Below are positions 26,242-34,802 of a DNA stretch of 64,000 nucleotides, piece after piece (the stretch's first letter is position 1; the number at the start of each line of letters is the position of its first letter). Position numbers and translations under genes: made by a program. Where the stretch lies: NCBI GenBank assembly GCA_027625095.1, contig JAQBXN010000003.1, forward strand, positions 102,617 to 166,616, read 5' to 3'. Source of the stretch: Planctomycetota bacterium. Lineage in GTDB: Bacteria; Planctomycetota; PUPC01; JACPCR01. The notes under the pieces are model-generated. The model ran no database searches. It was not told the DNA's origin and saw nothing but the letters and a program-made list of their open reading frames with translations.

Positions 26242-28047
26242 TCAGTCCCTCATCCACAATCTCTCCAGTGCCTCTGATGCGAGCGTGAAGGACATCAGCA
26301 TCATCGCAAGCACTCCGGCCGGCCCCCACAATGCCCATGAATTGAACCTTACCGAGGTGCCCCTGGTATCGTCGGCCGAAGCCATACCTTCGGCGACCAG
26401 GCCGCCCCAGGTCGGGTAGTCGGGCTGAGAAAGATTCAGGTATCCGATGGACGCGTCCATCAGAATGATGCCTCCCAAAATAAAAGAGCTCGCAATCAGG
26501 ACGCGGTGCAGGCAGTTCTTCAAGAGGATGTGCAGAAACACGATGCGCGGCTCAGAGCAGCCAAGAGCTCGAGCCCGTTCAACGAACAGACGCCGTCGCA
26601 GGAGAAGCGCCCCTTCTCGCACCTGGTGAAAAATAGCGGGTGCAAACGTCATCCCGATGAACGGAATGATCTTCCAGAGGTAAGCGCCTCTGACCTCAAA
26701 AACAACAATCGCCAGCAGCACCAGCACGAGTTTCGGAACCGAGTCAAGCACATCGAACAGTCGCTCTACGAGTCGTGCGGCCCACGTTTCGTAATACCCG
26801 CTCAGTAGTCCAAGCGGTGCGGCCAGCAGAATCGCCCCAATCAAAGTCACCAGGCAGGGCGGTGTGAGAGACCGTCCTGCAACCCGAATCCGATCGAAGA
26901 TGTCCTGGCCGTCTTCGTCGAGACCGAGCCAGTGCGCGGATGACGGCGCTTGGAACTGCTGGTCGAGTTGATTACCGCCTTGCTGGACGGATGGCTCGCC
27001 GAGAAAGCAGAACAGCAGAAAGAGAAGCGACAACACCCCCAGTGTGAGCCCGGACAGGACCAAGATGCGATCAATAAAAGGTCGATGTCTCAGTCCAGTG
27101 AACGGTCTGCCGATGGAAGGTTTCTTCGAATCGAACTTAACCGACATCCCGTCAATGACCGAGTAATTTCCATCAAAAGCTTCGAATTTGTTGCCCGAGA
27201 ACCACGAGGACAGCCCGGCCAGAGTCTCGCAAACGAGCTGGCTCAGTCCCGCACCGGACGTAATCCGGGCCTGCCGCGCTTCCGGCGTCAGCCATGATCG
27301 TAAGAGTTCGACAAACAGAGATGCCAATCTGACCACGATAAGCGAGAGCACAGCCAGCCACAGCAGAATGGCGACTTCGCCGTTACGCACGGAATCCACC
27401 GCCAGGATACCGAGGCCGTCCAGTGCGAACACGCTTTCAACCACTACCGATGAGCCAAGCAGAAACGGCAGCCGCGGCCGAACCGATTCACTTGCAATTA
27501 CCATCAGACGCCGCCAGTACTGCCTCCAGGCACTCGCGCCCCTCGCACGAACCGAGAGAATGTAGCCACGCCTCAGCTCCAGATGCAGTTCTTGAGCAAT
27601 GCGTGAAGTGAGGGACATGAGTACCAGATCCCCTACCGCGAGTACCAGAATCGCCTGAAGCAGATAGGGCAACTCGCTCGATGTGCGCAGCCAGTAGCCT
27701 AATGCAAAAACCGGAAACGCAGACAGCCCCAGCAAAGGAAACCGTATCGCACCGGCCGATGGGTACTTAGCCATCAACCAACCTGAAGCCAGCGCTCCAA
27801 CCGTACTCAAGATCAATGCTCCACCAACAAGCCAGGTAGAGAGCCACATTCCATCGAGGACGCGGCTGAAGATGCTGTAGCCGGCCCGCGTTTCCAGCAG
27901 GCTCGCTGCCGGGCGGGAAAAATCAAGCCCGGATTCGCCAAAGCTGAAGACCCTGACAAACAGGCAGAGCACAACGCTCAATAGCGCTACCTGAAAGAGA
28001 AGCTCAAGCAACTGGTTGACGAAGATTCGTAGAAGTGGAGTTTGCAT
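26242..28047 (-). CDS. ABC transporter permease, DppB-DppC-type fusion
   Basis: A 601-residue inner-membrane protein. The first half (about 1-290) is a DppB/OppB-like permease with the coupling-helix pattern YILSVRARGASAWRQYWRRLM. The second half (about 340-601) is a DppC/OppC-like permease beginning HWLGLDEDGQDIFDRI (typical DppC) with the second EAA-type loop FVERARALGCSEPRIVFLHILL. A hydrophilic linker joins them. Normally these are two genes with a substrate-binding protein and two ATPases beside them; none is present here. The upstream DUF58 gene ends two bases before this start, with GGAGGTG as its ribosome site, so the two are probably co-expressed. The frame is open to 28149 but that extension is inside the DUF58 gene. 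Confidence 0.85.
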   Translation of the reverse strand: MQTPLLRIFVNQLLELLFQVALLSVVLCLFVRVFSFGESGLDFSRPAASLLETRAGYSIFSRVLDGMWLSTWLVGGALILSTVGALASGWLMAKYPSAGAIRFPLLGLSAFPVFALGYWLRTSSELPYLLQAILVLAVGDLVLMSLTSRIAQELHLELRRGYILSVRARGASAWRQYWRRLMVIASESVRPRLPFLLGSSVVVESVFALDGLGILAVDSVRNGEVAILLWLAVLSLIVVRLASLFVELLRSWLTPEARQARITSGAGLSQLVCETLAGLSSWFSGNKFEAFDGNYSVIDGMSVKFDSKKPSIGRPFTGLRHRPFIDRILVLSGLTLGVLSLLFLLFCFLGEPSVQQGGNQLDQQFQAPSSAHWLGLDEDGQDIFDRIRVAGRSLTPPCLVTLIGAILLAAPLGLLSGYYETWAARLVERLFDVLDSVPKLVLVLLAIVVFEVRGAYLWKIIPFIGMTFAPAIFHQVREGALLLRRRLFVERARALGCSEPRIVFLHILLKNCLHRVLIASSFILGGIILMDASIGYLNLSQPDYPTWGGLVAEGMASADDTRGTSVRFNSWALWGPAGVLAMMLMSFTLASEALERLWMRD

Positions 28048-28049
28048 TC

Positions 28050-28952
28050 TCAGCACCTCCGCTCTCGCCGCATCAGGAATTCCAGGAGCGCCTTGTCGAA
28101 AGGCGTCGAGGTCGTGATCTGCACGTAATCCACATCCGCGTTTCGGCATTCGCTACGGTAGGTCTCGATCAATGCGTTTACCTGTTCCTGGTAACCTTCC
28201 CGGACGATATCCGGGTCTACCTGCACTTGCGCGTCCGATTCCACGTCTTCGAAAATTGTCATGCCCTTGAATGGGAAGTCCACTTCCGCCGCGTCCAGGA
28301 TGTGAAACACAATAACCTCGTGGCCGCGGAAACGAAGATTATTGATACCCCGGATAACTCTCGCCGGGTCGTCCAGCAGATCAGAAAACACAACCACCAG
28401 ACCGCGATGGCGGATGAGGCCCGAAGCATGGATTATCGCCTGTTCAAAATCGGTCTGGCCTCCTGGTTTGTTTCTGCTGAGTGCGCTGAGGATGGAAATG
28501 AGGTGATCCCGTTTGCTGCGACATCCCATGTAGTCACGAATCCTGGTATCGAACGTAATCAATCCGACAGGATCCTGCTGCTTGATCATTAGATAACCCA
28601 TGGCCGCGGCCAGGTAGGTAGCGTATTCGAGTTTGGTAACCGAGGTTTCTTGGTAACGGTATCCCATGGATTCGCTCATATCGACGATGAGGTAGCACTC
28701 GAGGTTCGTCTCCGCCTGGTATCTGCGAATGTAATATTTGTCAGTCTTGGCGTACACACCCCAGTCGATGGCCTTTATCTCGTCGCCGAGGTTGTATTTG
28801 CGGTGCTCGGAAAATTCGGTACTGAACCCGTGGAACGGGCTCCGATGAAGTCCGGCGATGAATCCTTCGACGATAAACTTCGCTTTCAGGTCGAGCCGAG
28901 CGACCTGCTGTATGATGTCTGGATTCAGATACTGGGCTGGATTGTTCTTCAT
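28050..28952 (-). CDS. DUF58 domain protein with vWA-type fold
   Basis: A 300-residue cytoplasmic protein of the DUF58 family. The conserved N-terminal part has SEHRKYNLGDEIKAIDWGVYAKTDKYYIRRYQAE. The vWA domain follows with the metal-binding MIDAS DMSESMGY and the strands AMGYLMIKQQDPVGLITFDT and GLVVVFSDLLDDP. DUF58 proteins usually sit next to MoxR AAA ATPases and BatA/vWA proteins. Here the direct partner is a fused peptide-type permease, and a BatA-type protein is 7 kb away (35681-37843). A MoxR ATPase is not seen in the window. A 26-bp near-perfect palindrome lies about 110 bases upstream. Confidence 0.88.
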   Translation of the reverse strand: MKNNPAQYLNPDIIQQVARLDLKAKFIVEGFIAGLHRSPFHGFSTEFSEHRKYNLGDEIKAIDWGVYAKTDKYYIRRYQAETNLECYLIVDMSESMGYRYQETSVTKLEYATYLAAAMGYLMIKQQDPVGLITFDTRIRDYMGCRSKRDHLISILSALSRNKPGGQTDFEQAIIHASGLIRHRGLVVVFSDLLDDPARVIRGINNLRFRGHEVIVFHILDAAEVDFPFKGMTIFEDVESDAQVQVDPDIVREGYQEQVNALIETYRSECRNADVDYVQITTSTPFDKALLEFLMRRERRC

Positions 28953-29059
28953 GGGATAGGCTGGTCCCGCAACGTTTCAGCTCAACAGAGAGGCCCCCAC
29001 AGGATTCGCAGGCCCGAGTTCCTACTTCCCTTCAGGAACGGCCGGACAAAGGCGAAGAA

Positions 29060-29085
29060 CCAGGTTTCAGCCGGCTGTAACCTGG
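29060..29085. promoter_or_regulatory. 26-bp near-perfect palindrome
   Basis: Arms CCAGGTT-T-CAGCC and GGCTG-T-AACCTGG read as a dyad with a single T-T mismatch, 12 of 13 pairs matching. It lies between argF (stop at 29160) and the DUF58 gene (start at 28952), both on the minus strand. With no T-run it is more like an operator or recombination site than a terminator, though an RNA hairpin is possible. Confidence 0.5.
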
Positions 29086-29159
29086 GGCTTAACCCAAATT
29101 TTCAATTGAACATTTATGAAACTTCGTCCTTTTAACGCAGCCTTTCGGTTCCAATCAAA

Positions 29160-30104
29160 TCACTGCAATTGGCAGTTCCAAGCGCCTATCAGAAGCCGCA
29201 GAACTGCACGCTGCACATGCAGACGGTTCTCTGCCTGGTCGTAAACGATGGAGGCGGGGCCATCCATGATTTCATCGGTTATCTCTTCGCCCCGGTGTGC
29301 AGGTAGACAATGCATAACAAGGGCGCCTTTGCGTGCAGCGTTCAGCAGATCTGCATTTACCTGAAAATCGGCAAACACTTTGCGCCTGGCATCCGCCTCT
29401 GCTTCCTGCCCCATGCTCGTCCAGGTATCTGTATACACAAAATTAGCGTTCTTGACGGCCTCTTTGGGATCGCTTGTCTCAAGAAAAGAGAATCCATCCT
29501 TGCTTTCAATTCCATCGAGCAGGTCTTTGAATTTCTGCTTAAAGCCGTAGCCTTCAGGAGAGGCAAGACTAAAGGGGACACCAAGTTTGGCGCAGGCCAA
29601 TGCAGCCGAACGGGCCACGTTGTTGCCGTCACCGACGAAAGCGAGACTGGCAGACTCGAATCCGCCAAGCTTCTGTTTGATGGTAAACATATCCGCCAGT
29701 GCCTGGCAGGGATGATAGTCATCGGATAGACCGTTGATGATAGGAATGGTGGCGTACTTCGCGAGTTGGTTGATGTTTTCCTGCTGAAAAGTGCGGATAA
29801 CGATGCCGTCCACGTAACGGGAAATGACCCGTCCGAGGTCTTTGATAGATTCGCGCGAGCCAAGCCCTATAGCCTTCTGATCCATATAGACGGCATGGCC
29901 GCCCAACTGATTGATACCTACCTCGAACGAAACCCGCGTGCGCATGGATGCCTTCTCAAAGATCAAGCCGACAGTCTTCCCCTGCAGCGCAAACTCTCGA
30001 ATGCCCTGTGCTACCCGAGACTTCAGCCGTTCTGCCCACTCAAAGATTTCAAGAATATCTTCGGTGCTGAGATCAATGAGTGAGGTAAGGTGTTTCTGCT
30101 TCAT
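29160..30104 (-). CDS. argF: Ornithine carbamoyltransferase
   Basis: Arginine pathway enzyme (314 residues) that joins carbamoyl phosphate and ornithine to give citrulline. Signatures are the carbamoyl-phosphate motif SMRTR at residues 53-57, HPCQALADMFT (about 135-145) and the ornithine/catalytic HCLPAHRGEEI (about 262-272). It is in an operon with argB, which ends 11 bases upstream; AAAGG in between is a plausible ribosome site. The remaining arginine genes are not in the window. Confidence 0.95.
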   Translation of the reverse strand: MKQKHLTSLIDLSTEDILEIFEWAERLKSRVAQGIREFALQGKTVGLIFEKASMRTRVSFEVGINQLGGHAVYMDQKAIGLGSRESIKDLGRVISRYVDGIVIRTFQQENINQLAKYATIPIINGLSDDYHPCQALADMFTIKQKLGGFESASLAFVGDGNNVARSAALACAKLGVPFSLASPEGYGFKQKFKDLLDGIESKDGFSFLETSDPKEAVKNANFVYTDTWTSMGQEAEADARRKVFADFQVNADLLNAARKGALVMHCLPAHRGEEITDEIMDGPASIVYDQAENRLHVQRAVLRLLIGAWNCQLQ

Positions 30105-30114
30105 GATGTTGCCT

Positions 30115-30999
30115 TTACTTCACAATCTGGGTTCCCACGCCCTTGTCGGTAAAAATCTCCAGGAGCAGCGAATGATCGAGCCCAGTATCGACGATATGTG
30201 CTTTGTGAACCCCGCCGTTCACTGCATCCAGGCAGGATTCAATTTTGGGCAGCATCCCGCCGGAGATGACTCCTGCTTTGATAAGCGAATTTACTTCATC
30301 TTCGCGAAGAGTGGAGTAAAGGGTGGAAACATCTTTGGGATCGCGCATGACCCCGGGCACGTTAGTGAAGAACACAATCTTTTCAGCCTTGAGCGCCTGC
30401 GCGATCTTGGCGGCACCATCGTCTGCATTAATGTTGTAGAGTTGGCCCTCTCCATCAACACCCATCGGAGCGATGACCGGGATGCGTCCAACCTGGCAGA
30501 GCTCCTCGATAAATTCGGTCTCGACCTCGGTTATCTCACCGACAAATTCAAGGTTGTAGGCCGCGCCATCCTTGCTGACGAACTGCCGTTGTAACGCACG
30601 AATGAACGGAACGAGCCGAACGTGCAGCGGCGCTGCCTTGCCACCGAGTTCCTGCAGCATCTGCACCAGCATCCAGTTCACATCACCGAGCAGCACCCGC
30701 TCTACAATCTCAAGAGTGGCGGCGTCGGTAGCGCGGTGCCCATGCACAAACCTCGGCACGAGCCCCGATTCTGCCATGGCACTGGTTATGAAAGGCCCGC
30801 CACCATGCACGATAATCGGGTGCATGCCGACCACGCGCATGAAGACGATATCCCGCATCACGCTACGCAGAAGATCCCTGTTATCCATGCCAGAGCCACC
30901 GAGCTTGATAACGATTGGCTTTGACTGGAATGATTGGATGTAAGGTAACGCTTCAATGAGGACCGCAGCCTTTTGAATTGCCTTTTCCATGTTTATCAT
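30115..30999 (-). CDS. argB: Acetylglutamate kinase
   Basis: Phosphorylates N-acetylglutamate in arginine synthesis (294 residues, family normal length). The nucleotide and substrate loops are IVIKLGGSGMDN near residue 28 and PIIVHGGGPFITSAM near residue 62. ISGGMLPKIESCLDAVNGGVHKAHIVDT near the C-terminus is the acetylglutamate-binding part. A second start, MEKAIQ, lies three codons in (30990); neither has a clear Shine-Dalgarno. It forms an operon with argF. A TATACT hexamer on the minus strand, within the 95 bases before the gene, may serve as a -10 box. Confidence 0.94.
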   Translation of the reverse strand: MINMEKAIQKAAVLIEALPYIQSFQSKPIVIKLGGSGMDNRDLLRSVMRDIVFMRVVGMHPIIVHGGGPFITSAMAESGLVPRFVHGHRATDAATLEIVERVLLGDVNWMLVQMLQELGGKAAPLHVRLVPFIRALQRQFVSKDGAAYNLEFVGEITEVETEFIEELCQVGRIPVIAPMGVDGEGQLYNINADDGAAKIAQALKAEKIVFFTNVPGVMRDPKDVSTLYSTLREDEVNSLIKAGVISGGMLPKIESCLDAVNGGVHKAHIVDTGLDHSLLLEIFTDKGVGTQIVK

Positions 31000-31094
31000 T
31001 GGTGTAACGTTTGAGCGATTCTGCCGCGCCCATCAACCCTCTCCAAGCGGAAAGCGGGGCAGTATAGCAAAAGTGATTATCCGTGCATGAGAGG

Positions 31095-32462
31095 TTAAGA
31101 AACCACCGCAACGGGTAATGAAATCGTAAATGCCGTGCCTGCTGCACCCCCCGTAAAACCGATGCTCCCGCCGTGTTGTTCGATGATTCTTTTGCTGAGA
31201 GGCAAACCCAGTCCTGCACCCCCCTCACGGGTGGTGAAGAAAGGCTCGAAGACCTTGTTTCTACGCTCTTCAGGTATGCCTTTTCCGGTATCTGCAAATC
31301 GAATCAGTAGATTCTCTTCCACCCGAACGAATGAAATGGTGAGCTTACCTCCGCCCGGCATCGCCTGCATCGCATTCAGGATAAGGTTGACGAATACCTG
31401 CCTCATCTGATGTTCATCCGCCTGAACCATCGGCAGGCTCTCCATCGAGAACACTACTTCGATGTGAGCATGTTCGAGCTGGTGTCCAAGCAACTGGAGA
31501 ATCGATTCAAGAGTGGCGGTCAGGTCGGTGGGTTTGCTTTCTGGTTCACGAGGGCGCGCAAAACTCAGGACCTCCTCAAGGGCCAGATCCAGCCGGTCGA
31601 TTTCCTCACGGATCACGCGGAGAGGCTCCCGAAATTTCTCTTCGTCAGGCGCGCGCTTCTCAAGGAGCTGAGCGGTCATCCGAAGCGAGCTCAGAGGATT
31701 TCGAATCTCGTGTGCTACACTCGCCGCGATACTTCCGAGTGTCGAGAGTTTCTCGGCCTCCACGAAGCGTTCCTGAGAGGTCTTCAGGCTATCGAGCATC
31801 CGATTGAATGCGTCGGCAAGTTCCCCGACTTCCCCTCCGCCGCGGACGCTGATGCGTTCATTCAACCCGGCCTCCCCGATAGTTTTGGATTGCTCCGCAA
31901 GTTCACGAATCGGTGCAGCGATCGTGCGGGCGATGAGCGTGCCGAGGACTGCAAGCCCAATCAGGCTGGATATTACGACGACGGTGATCGGTCTCGTGGC
32001 CTGCGCTTTCGCGTCCTGAATTCGGGAAACCGGGCATAACAGGTAGACCGTCGATGCCTGAGCGACATCCCGACTTTTCAGCTCTGCGTACGCGGCCCAG
32101 AACTCTTCTCCACGAAGTTTGATCCGATAAAAATCATCTACCCTTGGCGTCCCATGTGAGCGAACCAGCCAGGCAGCAAAATCTTTCGCACTTTCTGCAT
32201 CGAGCGATGAGCCGCGTATCCCTGCTCTGCCCTGAATCACAACATCATATCCGATCACAGCCTTGATAAGAGCTAAGGACGCCTCATTAAGCGGGAAACC
32301 CGCCCGTGAAATCATCGCCGAAAGATTTCGAAGGGTATCGGAGAACTGCCGTTCGACTTCCCTCGACAGGGCACCGATCGCAAACCAGGTCACCAAAGCC
32401 TGTGAGAGGATAAACAGGCAAAGGAACGGCAGAACAATCCGAGTGTGAATCCGTAAACTCAT
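31095..32462 (-). CDS. Sensor histidine kinase
   Basis: A 455-residue inner-membrane kinase. It has a first membrane helix (about 8-30), an extracytoplasmic sensor region (about 31-158), a second helix (about 159-178), HAMP (about 178-232), a HisKA domain with the phospho-accepting His251 in SVAHEIRNPLSSLRMTAQLLE, and a HATPase domain with NLILNAMQAMPGGG, FADTGKGIPEE and FTTREGGAGLGLPLSKRII. The frame is open to 32645, but the methionine at 32462 (MSLRIHTRIVLPFLCLF) begins the first membrane helix and the long extension has no signature. No response regulator is adjacent, so it is an orphan kinase here. Confidence 0.9.
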   Translation of the reverse strand: MSLRIHTRIVLPFLCLFILSQALVTWFAIGALSREVERQFSDTLRNLSAMISRAGFPLNEASLALIKAVIGYDVVIQGRAGIRGSSLDAESAKDFAAWLVRSHGTPRVDDFYRIKLRGEEFWAAYAELKSRDVAQASTVYLLCPVSRIQDAKAQATRPITVVVISSLIGLAVLGTLIARTIAAPIRELAEQSKTIGEAGLNERISVRGGGEVGELADAFNRMLDSLKTSQERFVEAEKLSTLGSIAASVAHEIRNPLSSLRMTAQLLEKRAPDEEKFREPLRVIREEIDRLDLALEEVLSFARPREPESKPTDLTATLESILQLLGHQLEHAHIEVVFSMESLPMVQADEHQMRQVFVNLILNAMQAMPGGGKLTISFVRVEENLLIRFADTGKGIPEERRNKVFEPFFTTREGGAGLGLPLSKRIIEQHGGSIGFTGGAAGTAFTISLPVAVVS

Positions 32463-32728
32463 AATTGCATCATACCCGCCTGTGGTAGCTTTATGCCCCA
32501 ACTCTTGCCGTCTTGTCTGCCGTCTTGATCTGATAGCGCGCTGCAGAGTGAGGACAAAAACAGGGGCCGGAGCAACCCGAATGAGCTTGTCTCCTCCAGC
32601 TCTTGGGGGGCCGGGCTGGGGAGGTCCTCGCCACAAGCAACACATCAGTATCGCTGTTTGGAAAATTTGAAGTTCGGCAGATAATAGCTGCTCTAATCAA
32701 CCACCCACCAGGTATCAGGAGTCTAATA

Positions 32729-33082
32729 ATGGCCAGGAAAATTGAATTCTATTACCACCGAAAGAACTGAATGAGCTGTACGCGTGCGCAAGAGTTTCTT
32801 GCGACTAAGGCGGTGAAACAGCCCGAGCTGACTGACGCCCGTAAGGTCCGCATCGGCGAAGACAAGGTGGATCAAGTCTTATCAGGGGTCACCGGGATCC
32901 TGGTGGCCAAAGGCAAGAAAGTCGTCGCATTCGACATGACAAAAGATCCGCCGGAAAGAGCAGAATTACTCAAGCATGTCTTGGGCCCAAGTGGCAATCT
33001 GCGTGCTCCATCCATCAGGATTGGTAAGACGCTTCTGGTTGGCTTCAGCGATGAAGCCTATGCCGGAGTTTTCGGTGAATGA
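32729..33082 (+). CDS. ArsC-family selenoprotein candidate (thioredoxin fold, UxxC)
   Basis: From the ATG at 32729 (AGGAG at 32718-32722) the frame reads MARKIEFYYHRKN, then TGA at 32768-32770, then MSCTRAQEFLATKAV and on to a TGA at 33080. If the first TGA is read as selenocysteine, the protein is 117 residues with a U14-M-S-C17 redox motif at the end of the first beta strand, exactly where ArsC/thioredoxin-like proteins have CxxC. FDMTKDPPERAELL, RAPSIRIGKTLLVGF (the cis-proline loop) and the length fit the small ArsC-like family, in which selenoproteins are known. Calling the gene from 32771 instead loses the first strand. Redox function, possibly thiol-oxidoreductase, is inferred. Confidence 0.75.
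32787..32803 (+). promoter_or_regulatory. SECIS-like hairpin
   Basis: CGCAAGA-GTT-TCTTGCG forms a perfect 7-bp stem with G as the first loop base. It starts 16 nt after the in-frame TGA (32768-32770) and its loop begins 23 nt after it. That agrees with the bacterial selenocysteine insertion element, where a hairpin with G in the apical loop lies about 16-37 nt downstream. Confidence 0.6.
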
Positions 33083-33155
33083 AGTTAGTTTGTAGTAGTG
33101 AGCGTCCAAGTCCGGAAACAAGAATTCTGCAATTCACTTGCATTGCGATGCACAT

Positions 33156-33192
33156 AAAAAAGCCGCACCGAGCGTAACTCGGTGCGGCTTTT
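33156..33192. terminator. Bidirectional intrinsic terminator
   Basis: A 12-bp stem (33161-33172 with 33178-33189, AGCCGCACCGAG / CTCGGTGCGGCT) with a five-base loop. It is flanked by six A on the left and four T on the right, so it works in both directions. It serves the convergent ArsC-like gene and the coiled-coil repeat gene. Confidence 0.9.
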
Positions 33193-33209
33193 CTGATGGT
33201 GTCCTGGCC

Positions 33210-34628
33210 CTACAGCTCTTTCGGCTTGGGCGGTAGATTCACACTTTTGGTCTTCTTGGGCTTGTCGTCTTCAGAATTGGGCTTGCCTTCAGGCTTGGCC
33301 TGGTTCTTGTTCTCACTGGGTTTTTCTTGGTTCTTGGCATTGGTTCCGTCCATGGCCTTGCGGAGTTCGTTATATTTGGCCTGGAGCTCTGCGCGCTTAT
33401 CAAGAAGGGCTTTGTACTCAGGATCTTTCTCGGCAATGATGGCACCTGGAACGCTGCTGGCTTCGTTCTATTCCTGCTGCCGGGTGTCGCTGGCCTCAAA
33501 TTGTTCCTTCAGATCGGCATCATTCCGATGAGCCCGGATCGCTGAGTAGTAGCCCTGCTCAGCCTGTGGAATGCTGCGCTGCAAATCTCTGCTCTCGTTG
33601 CGGAGCTTGCGCATGTCCGTAAAGCCCGTGCGGTAACTCTTACGAAACTCTTCTGCCTTGGCTGCGATTTCCTTTGTCTCTTCGCGAAGCTTGTTTCTCT
33701 GGTCAAGGTTAGTCTTGAATCGAGGGCTGACTGCGGCGATAGCGGTATAGAAGCCCTCCTTCGATTTCTCCAGCTCTTCCTTCTTATTCGCAGGAGCAGC
33801 ACCAAACACCTTCAACTCTTCCTTCTCGCTGTAATCCTGGGCGGCACGTTCCAGGTGTCGATCAGCGTATTGCACCTGTTCGAGTTCAGGATGTTTGGTG
33901 ACGAATTCTCTGTAATCCTTCTGGTTCTGGTCGATGAGTTCTTGTAATTTGGCAATCGCTTCCAGCGCTTTTCTGGAATTCTCACTGAATTCCTCCAGCT
34001 TGGCAGCGGCCTCTGCGGTCTCTTCCTTAAGCTTATTTCTTTGGTCCAGGTAGGTCTTGAAACGCGGGTCGATTTTGGCGACCTCGGTATAGAAGATCTC
34101 CTGCGCGGCCCCCAGTTCCTGCTCTTTCAGAGCGAGTTCGGCGGCGGATTGCTTGACCTCTTCATTCGACCTGAAGCTATTTGCAAACCTTTCCAGGCCA
34201 TTCTCCGTGTTCTGCAACTGCTGTAGTTCCGGGTGCTCTGTATAAAGCTTCCTGGATTCTTTTTGATTTTGGTCCAGGGCTTCCTGGATGGTTTTTGAAT
34301 TGTCGGAGACCTCTTCCAGACGAGCTTTCAAGTTGTTGCGTTGCTCGTACTGGACCTTGAATTCGGGGTTTTTCTCGGCAATCTTTGCATAGACGCCTTC
34401 CCGGGTATTGTTCATTTCAGCCAGTTTTTTCCGGCTGGTTTCCGTGGCCTGCTTGACCTCCGGATCGTCTGCAAATTTGTCTTCTATCGTCTTCATCATC
34501 CTGGTGAGCTCGGAGTATTGTTTTTCGAGATCCGCTCTTTGCTCTTTAAGTGAAGGGGCCGCATCTTCAGCCGCGATAGAGATACACAGGCAAACACTGC
34601 CCATCAGAAATGAATCTAAAATACGCAT
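33210..34628 (-). CDS. Secreted coiled-coil repeat protein interrupted by an in-frame TAG
   Basis: From the ATG at 34628 the frame reads through a signal peptide (MRILDSFLMGSVCLCISIAAE) and long, charged, helical repeats of the form IAxxxPRFKTxLDQRNKLKEET (for example VAKIDPRFKTYLDQRNKLKEE and IAAVSPRFKTNLDQRNKLREE). It meets TAG at 33468-33470 after 386 residues. The same frame continues for 85 more residues to a TAG at 33210, and this part includes IIAEKDPEYKALLDKRAELQ, clearly another copy of the repeat. So it is one gene with a nonsense codon: pseudogenised or truncated tail, assembly error or readthrough. A lysine/proline-rich tail ends it. Function is unknown; an envelope role is likely. 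Confidence 0.7.
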
Positions 34629-34802
34629 GACATACTCCTGTCTGAAACGCGAATCCAGGCTTGTGACACCGCTTTCGCCGGATGAAATGCCGTCATCCTC
34701 GATTGCATGGAGCCTGGAAATCCGCAGAAATTCAAGGGGGGATATGCGGCTAGTATTGCGGTTGAGTCAGGCTCTTCAACTTGCAGGCTTGAATCTGGCC
34801 TG

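Noticed and set aside
28048..28149. N-terminal extension of the fused permease
   Set aside because: It lies within the DUF58 gene and has no membrane character; ATG at 28047 has a strong ribosome site and starts the first helix.
33468..33470. Pyrrolysine (TAG) decoding
   Set aside because: TAG serves as an ordinary stop elsewhere in the window, no Pyl gene was seen, and the protein is a structural coiled coil with no catalytic lysine; mutation or error is simpler.
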